From NCBI RefSeq assembly GCF_902459775.1, contig NZ_CABPSQ010000010.1, forward strand, positions 1-64,000: a stretch of 64,000 nucleotides of DNA. The letters run 5' to 3'. Below the pieces are notes generated by a model. That model did no database searches. It was not told the DNA's origin and saw only the letters and a program-made list of their open reading frames with translations. The position numbers and the translations under genes were made by a program. The stretch comes from Pandoraea captiosa (lineage in GTDB: Bacteria; Pseudomonadota; Gammaproteobacteria; Burkholderiales; Burkholderiaceae). This document shows positions 15,873-24,550 of this stretch, piece after piece; the first letter of the stretch is position 1; each line of letters opens with the position of its first letter.

Positions 15873-15943
15873 GCGGTATGACATCAGGGCGGGGAGCGCC
15901 GGCGAGCGCCGGAACTTCCCACCTGATGTGACGCGACAAGGAA

Positions 15944-15972
15944 ACGGCACCCTTTGCGGGGTGCCGTTTTTC
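15944..15972 (+). terminator. Terminator after rpoC
   Basis: ACGGCACCC (15944-15952) pairs with GGGTGCCGT (15959-15967) and is followed by a T-rich run. It closes the rplKAJL-rpoBC block. Confidence 0.85.
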
Positions 15973-16091
15973 TTTTGCGCGACGGTAAAACAGCGGCAAG
16001 CGTCATCGCAATGTCGTTTTAAGTACTTGAAACAACGATATAATTTCCGCTCCCTCCCAGCGATGTGGCGTAGCCTCCTACGAACCGGAAT

Positions 16092-17516
16092 ATGGCGATA
16101 ACTCCTGTAATTCTGTGCGGCGGTAGTGGTACACGTTTATGGCCTCTGTCGCGGGCCAGCTATCCCAAGCAATATCTCGCGCTTGCCGGCTCCGACACAT
16201 TGCTCCAGCAGACGGTCAGGCGCGTGCGCGCGCTCGACGGCGCCGTGGCGCCGCTGATCATCTCCAACAACGAACAACGCTTTCTCGTGGCCGAGCAGTT
16301 GCGCGCCATCGATACGGCGCCGAGCGCCATCGTGCTCGAACCCGTCGCGCGCAATACGGCACCGGCCGTCGCCGTGGCGGCGCTGATCGCCCAGCGTCAG
16401 GACGCCGACGCCACGCTGCTCGTGCTACCCTCGGATCACGCCATCGCGCACGAGGCCAAATTCCTCGAAGCGGTGCGCGCGGCCCGCACGCTGGCCGACG
16501 ACGGTTATCTCGTCACCTTCGGCATTCCCCCGACATCGCCGCATACCGGCTACGGCTATATCCGTCGTGGCAGCGCCACGCAGGTGTGCGCGAGCGGTTT
16601 CAACATCGACCAGTTCGTCGAGAAACCGGACGCCGCCAAAGCGGCCGAGCTGATCGCCGCAGGCGACTGCTACTGGAACAGCGGCATGTTCATGTTCAGG
16701 GCGTCCACCTATCTGGGCGAACTCGAACGCCTCGCGCCCGAGATGCTTCGGCAGGTCAAAGCCGCTGTCGAGCTCGGCGCGGCGGATATCGATTTCTTCC
16801 GTCTCGACAAGGCGAGTCTCGAGGCCTGTCCCTCGGACTCCATCGACTACGCCGTCATGGAGAAGGCGCGCCGCGCCGCCGTGGTGGACGCCGAAGGTCT
16901 CGGATGGAACGATATCGGTTCATGGTCGGCGGTCGCGGAGATTGCCGAACGCGACGAAGACGGCAACAGCCTGATCGGCGACGTTGTCGTGCACGGCGTC
17001 AAGAACAGCTACGTGCGCAGCGAAAGCCGAATGGTGGCTGCCATCGGCGTGGACAATCTCGTGATCGTCGAGACGCCGGACGTCGTCATGGTCACGTCGA
17101 AGGACCATGTGCAGGATGTCAAACGCGTGGTCGAGAAGCTCGTCGCCGACGGTCGTTCGGAGTCGGTGTTCCACCAGCGTGTTTTCCGTCCCTGGGGCGA
17201 CTATGAAGGCATTTGCGTGGGCGACCGGTTCCAGGTGAAGAAGATCGTCGTGAAGCCCGGCGCGTCGCTGAGCTTGCAGATGCACTTCCATCGCTCGGAG
17301 CATTGGGTGGTGGTCAAGGGCACTGCCCGCGTGGTGAACGGCGAGAGCACGGTACTGCTCACGGAGAATCAATCGACGTATATCCCGGTGGGCACCACGC
17401 ATCGTCTCGAGAATCCGGGCAAAGTGCCGCTGGAGCTCATCGAAGTCCAGTCGGGCGCCTATCTTGGCGAAGACGATATCGTGCGTTTCCAGGACGACTA
17501 CGGCCGGACGAAGTAG
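16092..17516 (+). CDS. manC: Mannose-1-phosphate guanylyltransferase/mannose-6-phosphate isomerase
   Basis: This bifunctional AlgA/ManC-type enzyme makes GDP-mannose from mannose-1-phosphate and can interconvert mannose-6-P and fructose-6-P. The 474 residues begin with the nucleotidyltransferase signature GGSGTRLWPLSR (about 10-21) and PKQYL, with the sugar-phosphate motif FVEKPD near 177. The C-terminal third is a cupin of the type II phosphomannose isomerase (RPWGDYEG, HFHRSEHWVVVKG). No other exopolysaccharide or GDP-sugar genes are nearby, so it stands alone here. A TATAAT (16039-16044) lies about 48 bp upstream, but its -35 is weak. Confidence 0.95.
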   Translation: MAITPVILCGGSGTRLWPLSRASYPKQYLALAGSDTLLQQTVRRVRALDGAVAPLIISNNEQRFLVAEQLRAIDTAPSAIVLEPVARNTAPAVAVAALIAQRQDADATLLVLPSDHAIAHEAKFLEAVRAARTLADDGYLVTFGIPPTSPHTGYGYIRRGSATQVCASGFNIDQFVEKPDAAKAAELIAAGDCYWNSGMFMFRASTYLGELERLAPEMLRQVKAAVELGAADIDFFRLDKASLEACPSDSIDYAVMEKARRAAVVDAEGLGWNDIGSWSAVAEIAERDEDGNSLIGDVVVHGVKNSYVRSESRMVAAIGVDNLVIVETPDVVMVTSKDHVQDVKRVVEKLVADGRSESVFHQRVFRPWGDYEGICVGDRFQVKKIVVKPGASLSLQMHFHRSEHWVVVKGTARVVNGESTVLLTENQSTYIPVGTTHRLENPGKVPLELIEVQSGAYLGEDDIVRFQDDYGRTK

Positions 17517-17571
17517 GCACATCGGCGCACATCGGCACACGTTGGCGCACATCGTCGACACCAAAGAAAAT

Positions 17572-17600
17572 CGGCTCACGCAAAGTGAGCCGTTTTTTTT
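17572..17600. terminator. Bidirectional-looking terminator between manC and the TonB receptor
   Basis: CGGCTCAC (17572-17579) pairs with GTGAGCCG (17585-17592), followed by eight T on the + strand and preceded by AAAA. It lies between two convergent genes and is strong for manC and probably usable for the receptor gene. Confidence 0.85.
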
Positions 17601-17639
17601 GACGCCGGGCAACCGGGCCGGATCGGACTCGGAACCCGA

Positions 17640-19820
17640 TCAGAACCCGAAGTGCCCCTGCACGTAGACCATACGCGGTGCGCCGACCATGATGCCGCCG
17701 TTCTGGTCCGTGTTGCGCGTGTAGAAGCGCTTGTCGAACACGTTGTTCAGACCTACCGTGATGTCGGCGTTCTTGTAGAACGGCAACTTGTACATGGCCT
17801 GCAGATTCCACACGCGATACCCCGGCACCTTGCCGTTCGTGCCGTCCGCCGACTGCGCTTCGGTGTTGGCGAGGTCGGCGTACTGCGAGCTCTGGTGTGT
17901 CGTCGAGACGTTGAACGTCCACTGACCGATCTCGTAGCGTGCGCCGAGCGTGTCGGTAAAGCGCGAATAGAACGGCACGTCCAGACCCGCCGTCGCGCCG
18001 GACTTCTGGATGGCGCGCACGTACGTGAAGTTCGCGTACAGGTTCAGGCCGCGCAACACGCTGTCCCGGTCGAAGGTGTAATCAAGCGCAGTTTCGATGC
18101 CGTCGTGATTCGTTGCGCCAATGTTCTGGAAGGTCGCCGGGCTGACGTTCGGCACCTGCAGAATCTGATTGTCGAACTTCATCTTGAAGGCGGTGAGTTC
18201 CGCCTTCCAGCGCGCGTCGGTCCAGCGCGTGCCGATTTCAAAGGTGCGGGCGACTTCCGGCTGCAGCGGATTCGTGGCGGACATCGAGTTCAGCTGCGTG
18301 TTCTGCACCGGCCCGAACGACGTGCTGTAGTCCGCGAAGATCGTCCACGCACTATTGACCAGATACGACAGGTTCACCGAGGGCAGCGGCTTGTTGTTAT
18401 CCGTGCGGAAGGTGCTGCCGGACGCTTTGTCGACACGCTGAGACGAGATGAATTCATAACGCACGCCGGGGGTGAAGCGCCAGTTGCCCCATGCCATGCG
18501 GTCGTCGATGTAGAACGCGTTGGCGCTCGTGTAGTTGTAGAACGTGGTGGTGGCCGACGTCTTGCCGCTGGCGACATTGACGTTGAAGTTATTGTCGTCG
18601 CCGCGTTCGTGAACGTAGCGGTAACCCACCGTCACGTCGTGTGCCGTGGGGCCGAAGAACAGGCGCTGCGTGTAACGCGGTTCGATGCCGAACGTTTCAT
18701 AGTTGCGCGGCTGGTGAACGGTCACGAGCGGCAGCACCGACAGGTTCGTGAGCGAGCTTTGACGGTAGCTTTCGTTGTAGAACGTACGGATCTCGAATTC
18801 CTGCGTGTCGGAAATCGTATTCAGATAGCCGACGTCGAGACCGGTGCGGTTACCGCTCCAATAGTCGTTCGGACGCGTGTTCTGAAACGGATCGGCGTTG
18901 TACTGGGCGGCGCTCAGACCGCCCGGTGTCATCGACTTGGCGTCGTAGTACGAAAGCTTGCCGTACACCTGCTGACTCGGCGTGATGTCGTAGCGCCACT
19001 TCAATGCCACGTCGTTCACGTTCTCGTTACTGCCCGTGCGCCAGTCGCGCCCGACCATGCCGGAATACAGCAGGGCGAGACCAAGACCGTTATCCATCTG
19101 TGTGCCGAGGAACAGGCCGTACTGCGTGTTGGCGCCTCCGCCGGTGGTGTACATGTTCTCGCGAACGGTGGCGTCTGCGCTCAAGCCCGGCGTGTTCGGA
19201 ATCGAGCGGGTCTTGAAGTTGATCACGCCGCCGACGTTCTGCGGACCATAACGCACCGCGCCACCGCTGCGAACCACGTCGATGCTCTCGATGTTGAACA
19301 GGCTCACCGGCGCGAACGACAGTTGCGGCTGGCCGTAGGGCGCCACGGCCAGCGGGATGCCGTCGAGCAGCACCGTGGAGCGCGGGCTGAAACGGCCTGC
19401 GAGACCACGAACGCCGATGTTCAGCGAGATGGCGCTACCGGCGCTACTGGAGTTGTCGGTCGCCTGCACGCCGGGAATACGGCGCATGACATCGCCAATG
19501 CTCGCTGCGCCGGACGCTTCGATCTGCTCCTTCTTGACGACCGTGCGAGCCCCCGGAAATGTCTTCGCGCTGGTATCCAGCCCTGTGCCGAGCCAGTCGC
19601 CGGACACGTTGACCGTGCCGAGCTCGACGTCGGCTTTAGCTTCGGCAGCTGCCGTGGCCTGCTGGGCGTGGGCCATGCCGAGCGTTGCCATGAACAGGGC
19701 CGCGGCGCACGCGGTTACGCGAGCGGCGGCCTGGGGCAGGGTTTGAGGGGCGAGGCGATGGGGACCTTGCACGAGAGCGGGGCGGGCGGCGCGTGCACGG
19801 CGACTGACGGACATCTTCAT
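17640..19820 (-). CDS. TonB-dependent receptor, FecA (ferric dicitrate) type
   Basis: This is an outer-membrane gated channel for ferric-siderophore or ferric-citrate uptake, 726 residues from the preferred ATG. That start has AAGG upstream and is followed by basic residues and a hydrophobic signal segment ending AHAQQ. An ATG 63 bases further upstream (19883) is possible. The plug domain includes VMRRIPGVQATDN, NIGVRGL and DVVRSGGAVRYGPQNVGGVINF, which resembles FecA. The C-terminal barrel ends in an aromatic residue (VQGHFGF). No fecIR sigma/anti-sigma pair or ABC importer is adjacent, and no N-terminal signalling domain is seen. The substrate is inferred. Confidence 0.88.
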   Translation of the reverse strand: MKMSVSRRARAARPALVQGPHRLAPQTLPQAAARVTACAAALFMATLGMAHAQQATAAAEAKADVELGTVNVSGDWLGTGLDTSAKTFPGARTVVKKEQIEASGAASIGDVMRRIPGVQATDNSSSAGSAISLNIGVRGLAGRFSPRSTVLLDGIPLAVAPYGQPQLSFAPVSLFNIESIDVVRSGGAVRYGPQNVGGVINFKTRSIPNTPGLSADATVRENMYTTGGGANTQYGLFLGTQMDNGLGLALLYSGMVGRDWRTGSNENVNDVALKWRYDITPSQQVYGKLSYYDAKSMTPGGLSAAQYNADPFQNTRPNDYWSGNRTGLDVGYLNTISDTQEFEIRTFYNESYRQSSLTNLSVLPLVTVHQPRNYETFGIEPRYTQRLFFGPTAHDVTVGYRYVHERGDDNNFNVNVASGKTSATTTFYNYTSANAFYIDDRMAWGNWRFTPGVRYEFISSQRVDKASGSTFRTDNNKPLPSVNLSYLVNSAWTIFADYSTSFGPVQNTQLNSMSATNPLQPEVARTFEIGTRWTDARWKAELTAFKMKFDNQILQVPNVSPATFQNIGATNHDGIETALDYTFDRDSVLRGLNLYANFTYVRAIQKSGATAGLDVPFYSRFTDTLGARYEIGQWTFNVSTTHQSSQYADLANTEAQSADGTNGKVPGYRVWNLQAMYKLPFYKNADITVGLNNVFDKRFYTRNTDQNGGIMVGAPRMVYVQGHFGF

Positions 19821-19952
19821 CTTGGCTGACCTTCGTGACTGCGAGAGTGTGTGGCGAGTGTGGCGTGCAAGGCCGTGCGACACGGTGCGGGCGCGGCGAC
19901 GGCGAAGCGGATCGTTATCGGTAATGCGTTGTAATAAAGCGCCGCGAATTAT

Positions 19953-19973
19953 AAATGCAAATCACTCTCATTT
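19953..19973 (-). promoter_or_regulatory. Fur-like box upstream of the TonB receptor
   Basis: The sequence ATGCAAATCACTCTCATTT, about 135 bp upstream of the receptor start, resembles Fur sites of the form TGCAAATGATTCTCATTT. It suggests iron-repressed expression, as expected for a ferric receptor. Confidence 0.65.
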
Positions 19974-20290
19974 TTGATGGGTCTCGCTGAATTCCGGTGC
20001 GCGTTGCTTCGCCCCGACGCGGCGAAGGCAAAACCGGGCGGCGCGAGATCGCGGGAATGCGGACTTTGCAGACAAAAGTCGCGCTATGGGATCGAGAAGC
20101 CCGAAGAAGGCGCGACAGGAAGCGATACGGCGTTGCTGCCGCGTGGAGACGCATTCGGCTCAACGGTCAGTTGAAGGTGTGGCGAACGTACGACATTCCA
20201 CGGATCTTGGAGCGCGTCGAACGCCATGGAGCGCGGGCGGCGTGGCGCATGTTCGTCGGCGCGTGTCGTCCGGATTATCCAGTTTTACTT
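19974..20290. other. Intergenic region, no gene supported
   Basis: Between the Fur-like site and the operator of the ring-cleavage operon, short frames on both strands lack domains and ribosome binding sites. I see no gene or RNA here. Confidence 0.5.
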
Positions 20291-20319
20291 ATCAATCGCC
20301 CAAAATCGATTGATTGTTT
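20291..20319 (+). promoter_or_regulatory. Dyad operator before the ring-cleavage operon
   Basis: ATCAATCG (20291-20298) and CGATTGAT (20307-20314) form a perfect 8-bp inverted repeat with an 8-bp spacer. It abuts a weak promoter (-35 TTGTTT at 20314-20319, 17 bp, -10 AAGAAT at 20337-20342). Bases 20300-20319 recur in reverse orientation at 29202-29221 with 18 of 20 matches, between the aminotransferase and LysR genes. It is probably the binding site of that LysR regulator (inference). Confidence 0.65.
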
Positions 20320-20440
20320 GCGCCCCGGGCCGCCGCAAGAATAGGGCCTTACCCATCCTGCCGAACCCATCGGACGCACAGACGCCGCTGCCCTTTCCGC
20401 TCGGGCGTGCCTGTCGACGAACCCCACGGAGACCCCCGCG

Positions 20441-21250
20441 ATGCCGAAACTCGACGCCGCGACCCATCAGGCCCTTGCCCGCGAATTGCACGAGGCCGAA
20501 CGCACCCGCACGCCCGTGATGCAGTTCTCGCGCCGTCATCCCGAGATGACGATTGCCGACAGCTATGCGATTTCCCAGGCGTGGCTCGCGCTGAAGTTTG
20601 CTGAAGGCCGCCGCGTGATCGGCCACAAGATCGGACTGACGTCGCGCGCGATGCAGGTGGCCGCACAGATTACCGAACCCGATCACGGCACGCTGCTCGA
20701 CGACATGCTCGTCGCCGATGGCGCTACGCTGCAAGCCTCGCGATTCATCGTCCCGCGTCTGGAGGTGGAACTGGCGTTCATCCTGGCGAAGCCGCTCAAG
20801 GGGCCCGGCGTCACGTTGTTCGACGTGCTCGACGCCACCGCATGGGTCACGCCCGCGCTCGAACTCATCGACGGTCGCATCGAACTCTTCGATCGCCACA
20901 CGAAAGCGCCACGCAAGGTCTTCGACACGATTGCCGACAACGCGGCGAACGCGGCGGTGATTCTCGGTGGGCGTCCCGTGAAACCGGACGCCATCGACCT
21001 TCGCTGGGCCGGTGCGCTGCTCTATCGCAACGGCGTCATCGAAGAGACCGGCCTGAGCGCGGCGGTACTGAATCATCCGGGCAACGGCATTGCGTGGCTT
21101 GCCAACAAACTCGGCGCCTTCGACGAAGGGTTGCAAGCCGGAGAGATCGTGCTCGCCGGGTCGTTCACGCGTCCCGTGGCATGTGCCGCGGGCGATGTCT
21201 TCCATGCGGACTATGGCCCGCTTGGGGCGATCGGTGTGCGCTTCGATTGA
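20441..21250 (+). CDS. hpaH: 2-oxo-hept-4-ene-1,7-dioate hydratase (HpaH family)
   Basis: HpaH hydrates the dienoate formed after decarboxylation to 4-hydroxy-2-oxoheptanedioate in the homoprotocatechuate meta-cleavage route. The 269 residues match the HpaH/MhpD family. Visible signatures are [14 protein letters not shown], the metal/substrate segment [27 protein letters not shown] and the C-terminal [15 protein letters not shown]. It is the first gene of a six-gene operon, with neighbours in pathway families, and lies 120 bp after the dyad operator. Confidence 0.88.
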   Translation: MPKLDAATHQALARELHEAERTRTPVMQFSRRHPEMTIADSYAISQAWLALKFAEGRRVIGHKIGLTSRAMQVAAQITEPDHGTLLDDMLVADGATLQASRFIVPRLEVELAFILAKPLKGPGVTLFDVLDATAWVTPALELIDGRIELFDRHTKAPRKVFDTIADNAANAAVILGGRPVKPDAIDLRWAGALLYRNGVIEETGLSAAVLNHPGNGIAWLANKLGAFDEGLQAGEIVLAGSFTRPVACAAGDVFHADYGPLGAIGVRFD

Positions 21251-21301
21251 GCGCCTCGGGCGCAAGTGCGAGCGAAAACAACAATCTCAGGATGCGATGT
21301 C

Positions 21302-22120
21302 ATGAAAACACCCCCGAACTCCTTTAAACAGGCGCTCGCGCGCGGCAAGCGTCAGATCGGCATGTGGATGGGGCTCGCCACGCCTTACGCCGCCGAGCTG
21401 TGCGCGGGCAGCGGCTTCGACTGGCTCGTGATCGACGGCGAACACGCCCCGAACGATCTGCGCACCATGCTCGCGACGTTGCAGGCGATGGCGCCGTATC
21501 CCACGCATCCGGTCGTGCGTCTGCCGCATGGCGATGCCGCCCTCATCAAACAGGTGCTCGAAATCGGTGCGACCACATTGCTTGTGCCGATGGTGGCGTC
21601 CGCCGCCATGGCGCGCGAGCTCGCGAGCGCCACGCGCTACCCGCCGCAGGGCACGCGCGGCGTGGGCAGCGGGCTGGCGCGTTCCTCGCGCTGGAATCGC
21701 TACGAAGACTATCTGCACGCCGCGAACGACGCCACCTGTCTGCTCGTGCAGGTCGAGACAGCCGACGCCCTGGCGCAGGTCGAAGAGATTGCATCGGTCG
21801 ACGGCGTGCACGGCGTTTTCATCGGACCCGCCGATCTCGCGGCGTCGATGGGCCATCTCGGTCAGGCCGCGCATCCTGAAGTGCGCAAGGCCATCGAAGA
21901 CGGTATTGCCCGTATTCGCAGTACCGGCAAGGCGGCCGGCATTCTGTGCGTCGACGAAACGCTCGCGCGCCACTACCTCGACCTCGGCGTGACGTTCGTC
22001 GCCGTGGGTATCGACACGACGTTACTCGCCACGGCGAGCCGTGCGCTGGCCGCAAAGTTCGCCGTCCCGGAGGATGGCAGTAGCAAGGACAGCCGCAACG
22101 TCAGCAGCAGCCCGCGCTGA
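21302..22120 (+). CDS. hpaI: 4-hydroxy-2-oxoheptane-1,7-dioate aldolase (HpaI family)
   Basis: This class II aldolase of the HpcH/HpaI family splits 4-hydroxy-2-oxoheptanedioate into pyruvate and succinate semialdehyde. It has 272 residues from the ATG after CAGGA. The active-site His is in [10 protein letters not shown] (H48), metal ligands are expected in VQVETADA (Glu) and [10 protein letters not shown] (Asp), and [13 protein letters not shown] follows the family pattern. The C-terminus carries about 20 low-complexity residues ([15 protein letters not shown]) beyond the usual end. Confidence 0.9.
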   Translation: MKTPPNSFKQALARGKRQIGMWMGLATPYAAELCAGSGFDWLVIDGEHAPNDLRTMLATLQAMAPYPTHPVVRLPHGDAALIKQVLEIGATTLLVPMVASAAMARELASATRYPPQGTRGVGSGLARSSRWNRYEDYLHAANDATCLLVQVETADALAQVEEIASVDGVHGVFIGPADLAASMGHLGQAAHPEVRKAIEDGIARIRSTGKAAGILCVDETLARHYLDLGVTFVAVGIDTTLLATASRALAAKFAVPEDGSSKDSRNVSSSPR

Positions 22121-22157
22121 CCGCCCGCCCCCGAATTCCTTCCTCAAGAGACATGGC

Positions 22158-23633
22158 ATGAGTGCTACCCGTTTAGCGATCGCCGGCGTATCGGTGTCGC
22201 CGGATCATTACATCGACGGACGTCGCGTGGCGTCGGACGAGACGTTCGCATGCGTCTGTCCTATCGACCAGACCCTGCTTGGCGACATCGCGAGCGGCAA
22301 TCAGGCGCACGTGGATGCGGCCGTGACGTCGGCTTGCGCGGCGTTTCCCGCGTGGGCGGCGCTCAGCGCTGCGCAACGTCAGCCGTATCTTCAGCGATTC
22401 GCCGAGGCCATCGGGCGCCGCGCCGACGCCTTCGCCACGTTGGAGAGCGCCGACGCCGGTGTGCTTCGCTCACGCATGGCGCACGGTGTCGTGCCGCGCG
22501 CCATGCAGAACATCACCTGGTTTGCCGAGCACGCGCTGACGTTGCAGGATCGCGTGATCGACACGCCGCAGGCGCGCCATCTGGTGCGGCACGACCCGGC
22601 GGGCGCGGTTGCCGTGATCACGCCGTGGAATTCCCCGCTCATGCTGGCCACCTGGAAGATCGGACCCGCGCTCGCCGCCGGGAATACGGTCGTGCTCAAG
22701 GCGCCCGAATGGGCGCCGCTGACCTCGTCGTTGCTTGCCGATTGCGCGCACGAAGCGGGCTTGCCGCCGGGCGTCTTCAACCTGTTGCAAGGCTCGGGCG
22801 CGCAGACCGGAGCGGCGCTGGTGAGCGATGCCCGGCTCGCCCGCATCTCGTTCACCGGATCGGTCGCCACGGCCAAATGGATCGCGACGACTGCGGCTGC
22901 GAACCTCGTGCCGTGCAGCCTGGAGCTCGGTGGCAAGTCGGCATTCATTGTGCTGGCGGACGCCGATCTCGACGCCGCTGCCGCCACTGCCGCACTGATG
23001 TATCGCAATGCGGGGCAGGTATGTCTTGCAGGCACGCGCCTGCTCGTGCATGCAGACGTTGCCTCCGCGTTCACGCAAAAGCTGCGCGATGTCGTCTCTC
23101 GCCTTGTCGTGGGCGATCCGCGCGACGCGGCAACGGAGGTCGGCCCGATCATTCACATGCGCCAGCTCGAACGGGTGCAGGGGTTCGTAGAGCGCGCCGT
23201 GGCGGGCGGGGCGCGCGTGTTGTGGGGCGGCACGCGTCACGCCTTCGGTGCGCAGTACTTCGCGCCCACACTGCTCGCGGACCTGCACCAGCACGACGAA
23301 ATCGTGCAACAGGAGGTCTTCGGCCCGGTGCTGACCTTGCAGACATTCGCGAGCGACGACGAGGTCGTCGACATGGCCAATGGCACCGACTACGGACTGG
23401 GAGGTGTCTGCTACGGCGACGAGGCCCATGCCGTTGCCATTGCCGCGCGCGTGCGCACCGGTTTTATCTGGATCAACAGCTTCGGCATTCGCGATCTCGC
23501 CGCCCCGTTCGGTGGCATCAAGCGCTCCGGTGTGGGCCGCGAAGGGGGGGACTGGAGCTTCGAATTCTTTTGCGACGTGAAGGACATCGTCGTACCGAAA
23601 CAGCCGTTCAAAGCGAGCTTTAGCCATCGCTAA
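22158..23633 (+). CDS. hpaE: Aldehyde dehydrogenase, 5-carboxymethyl-2-hydroxymuconate semialdehyde type
   Basis: HpaE oxidises the ring-cleavage semialdehyde with NAD. The 491-residue protein is a standard ALDH with the NAD-binding segment ITPWNSPLM, the general base Glu256 in LELGGKSAF and the nucleophile Cys289 in NAGQVCLAG. The ATG follows AAGAG. A longer frame opens upstream but overlaps hpaI. The C-terminal NSFGIRDLAAPFGGIKRSG segment matches hydroxymuconate semialdehyde dehydrogenases. The substrate is inferred from its neighbours. Confidence 0.87.
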   Translation: MSATRLAIAGVSVSPDHYIDGRRVASDETFACVCPIDQTLLGDIASGNQAHVDAAVTSACAAFPAWAALSAAQRQPYLQRFAEAIGRRADAFATLESADAGVLRSRMAHGVVPRAMQNITWFAEHALTLQDRVIDTPQARHLVRHDPAGAVAVITPWNSPLMLATWKIGPALAAGNTVVLKAPEWAPLTSSLLADCAHEAGLPPGVFNLLQGSGAQTGAALVSDARLARISFTGSVATAKWIATTAAANLVPCSLELGGKSAFIVLADADLDAAAATAALMYRNAGQVCLAGTRLLVHADVASAFTQKLRDVVSRLVVGDPRDAATEVGPIIHMRQLERVQGFVERAVAGGARVLWGGTRHAFGAQYFAPTLLADLHQHDEIVQQEVFGPVLTLQTFASDDEVVDMANGTDYGLGGVCYGDEAHAVAIAARVRTGFIWINSFGIRDLAAPFGGIKRSGVGREGGDWSFEFFCDVKDIVVPKQPFKASFSHR

Positions 23634-23674
23634 GGGCGCTGAACACCATAAGACAAGGAAAGGAGGAGAGCACG

Positions 23675-24538
23675 ATGGGACAGATCGTCGGCGCGGCATT
23701 GGTGTCGCATCACCCCGGCCTGATGCAATGTGAGGAGTTCCGCGTATTGCAGGGGGCGGGGGCGGACTCGGACTTGATTCCGGGCTACGCGCGCGTGCGT
23801 GAGCGCATCGCGGCGGTGCGCCCGGATGTCGTGATGATTTTCGATTCGCACTGGTTCACCACGGGCTATCACCTGATCGATGGCGGCGCGCAGTACTCGG
23901 GCATGTACGTCTCGGACGAGATGCCGTGGTACCTGCACGGCGTGCCGTACGACTACCGGGGGCATCCCGAACTGGCGCTGGGCGTCGAGGCGGTGGCGCG
24001 CGAGCGGGGCGTGCGCGCCCGGGCGGTGCAGCATCCCGATCTGCCGCGCCACTACCCGACGATCAACGTCATCAAGCAGATGCGACTCGACGCATGGCCC
24101 ATCGTCACCGTCAGCTCGTGCCAGAACTGCGAGACGCAGCACTTCCTGCAATCGGGCGAAGTGATCGGCGAGGCGATTCGCCGCAGCGATTTGCGGGTCG
24201 TCATGCTGGCGTCCGGCGCATTGAGCCATAAGTTCAACGGCATTGACTGGAAGCCCAATCACCCACGCATTTTTCACGAGAGCAACGTGTCGCGTCCGGA
24301 AAATATCGAGAGCGACAAGCGCGCCATCGAAGCGTTTCGCGAAGGGCGACACGACCGGATTCTGGCGGACTGGGAGACGGATTATCGGAAACGTCCATGG
24401 GAAGCACACGGCGCGCATTACTTGCAGATGGTCGGCGCGCTGGGCGGGGCCGAGTGCCGCAGCGCGGGCACCGTCCTGTCCGATTACGAGAACGCGCGCG
24501 GCACGGGCAACGTGCACATCTGGTTCGATACCCTCTGA
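23675..24538 (+). CDS. hpaD: Class III extradiol ring-cleavage dioxygenase, HpaD-like
   Basis: This is a probable 3,4-dihydroxyphenylacetate 2,3-dioxygenase, a LigB-superfamily iron enzyme that opens homoprotocatechuate next to the diol. The 287 residues are close to the 283 of E. coli HpaD. Conserved features include the N-terminal SHHPG histidines, IFDSHWF, the Tyr-rich MPWYLHGVPYDYRGHPEL region and LASGALSHKFN. AGGAG precedes the ATG. A different catechol substrate cannot be excluded from sequence alone. Confidence 0.82.
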   Translation: MGQIVGAALVSHHPGLMQCEEFRVLQGAGADSDLIPGYARVRERIAAVRPDVVMIFDSHWFTTGYHLIDGGAQYSGMYVSDEMPWYLHGVPYDYRGHPELALGVEAVARERGVRARAVQHPDLPRHYPTINVIKQMRLDAWPIVTVSSCQNCETQHFLQSGEVIGEAIRRSDLRVVMLASGALSHKFNGIDWKPNHPRIFHESNVSRPENIESDKRAIEAFREGRHDRILADWETDYRKRPWEAHGAHYLQMVGALGGAECRSAGTVLSDYENARGTGNVHIWFDTL

Positions 24539-24550
24539 CAAGGCGAGACT

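Noticed and set aside
17652-19829. 725-codon plus-strand frame opposite the TonB receptor
   Set aside because: It is a shadow of a real gene whose domains, signal peptide and terminal Phe are clear on the other strand.
19915-20400. Small overlapping frames between the TonB receptor and hpaH
   Set aside because: No ribosome sites, no motifs, and they cover the Fur-like site and the dyad operator.
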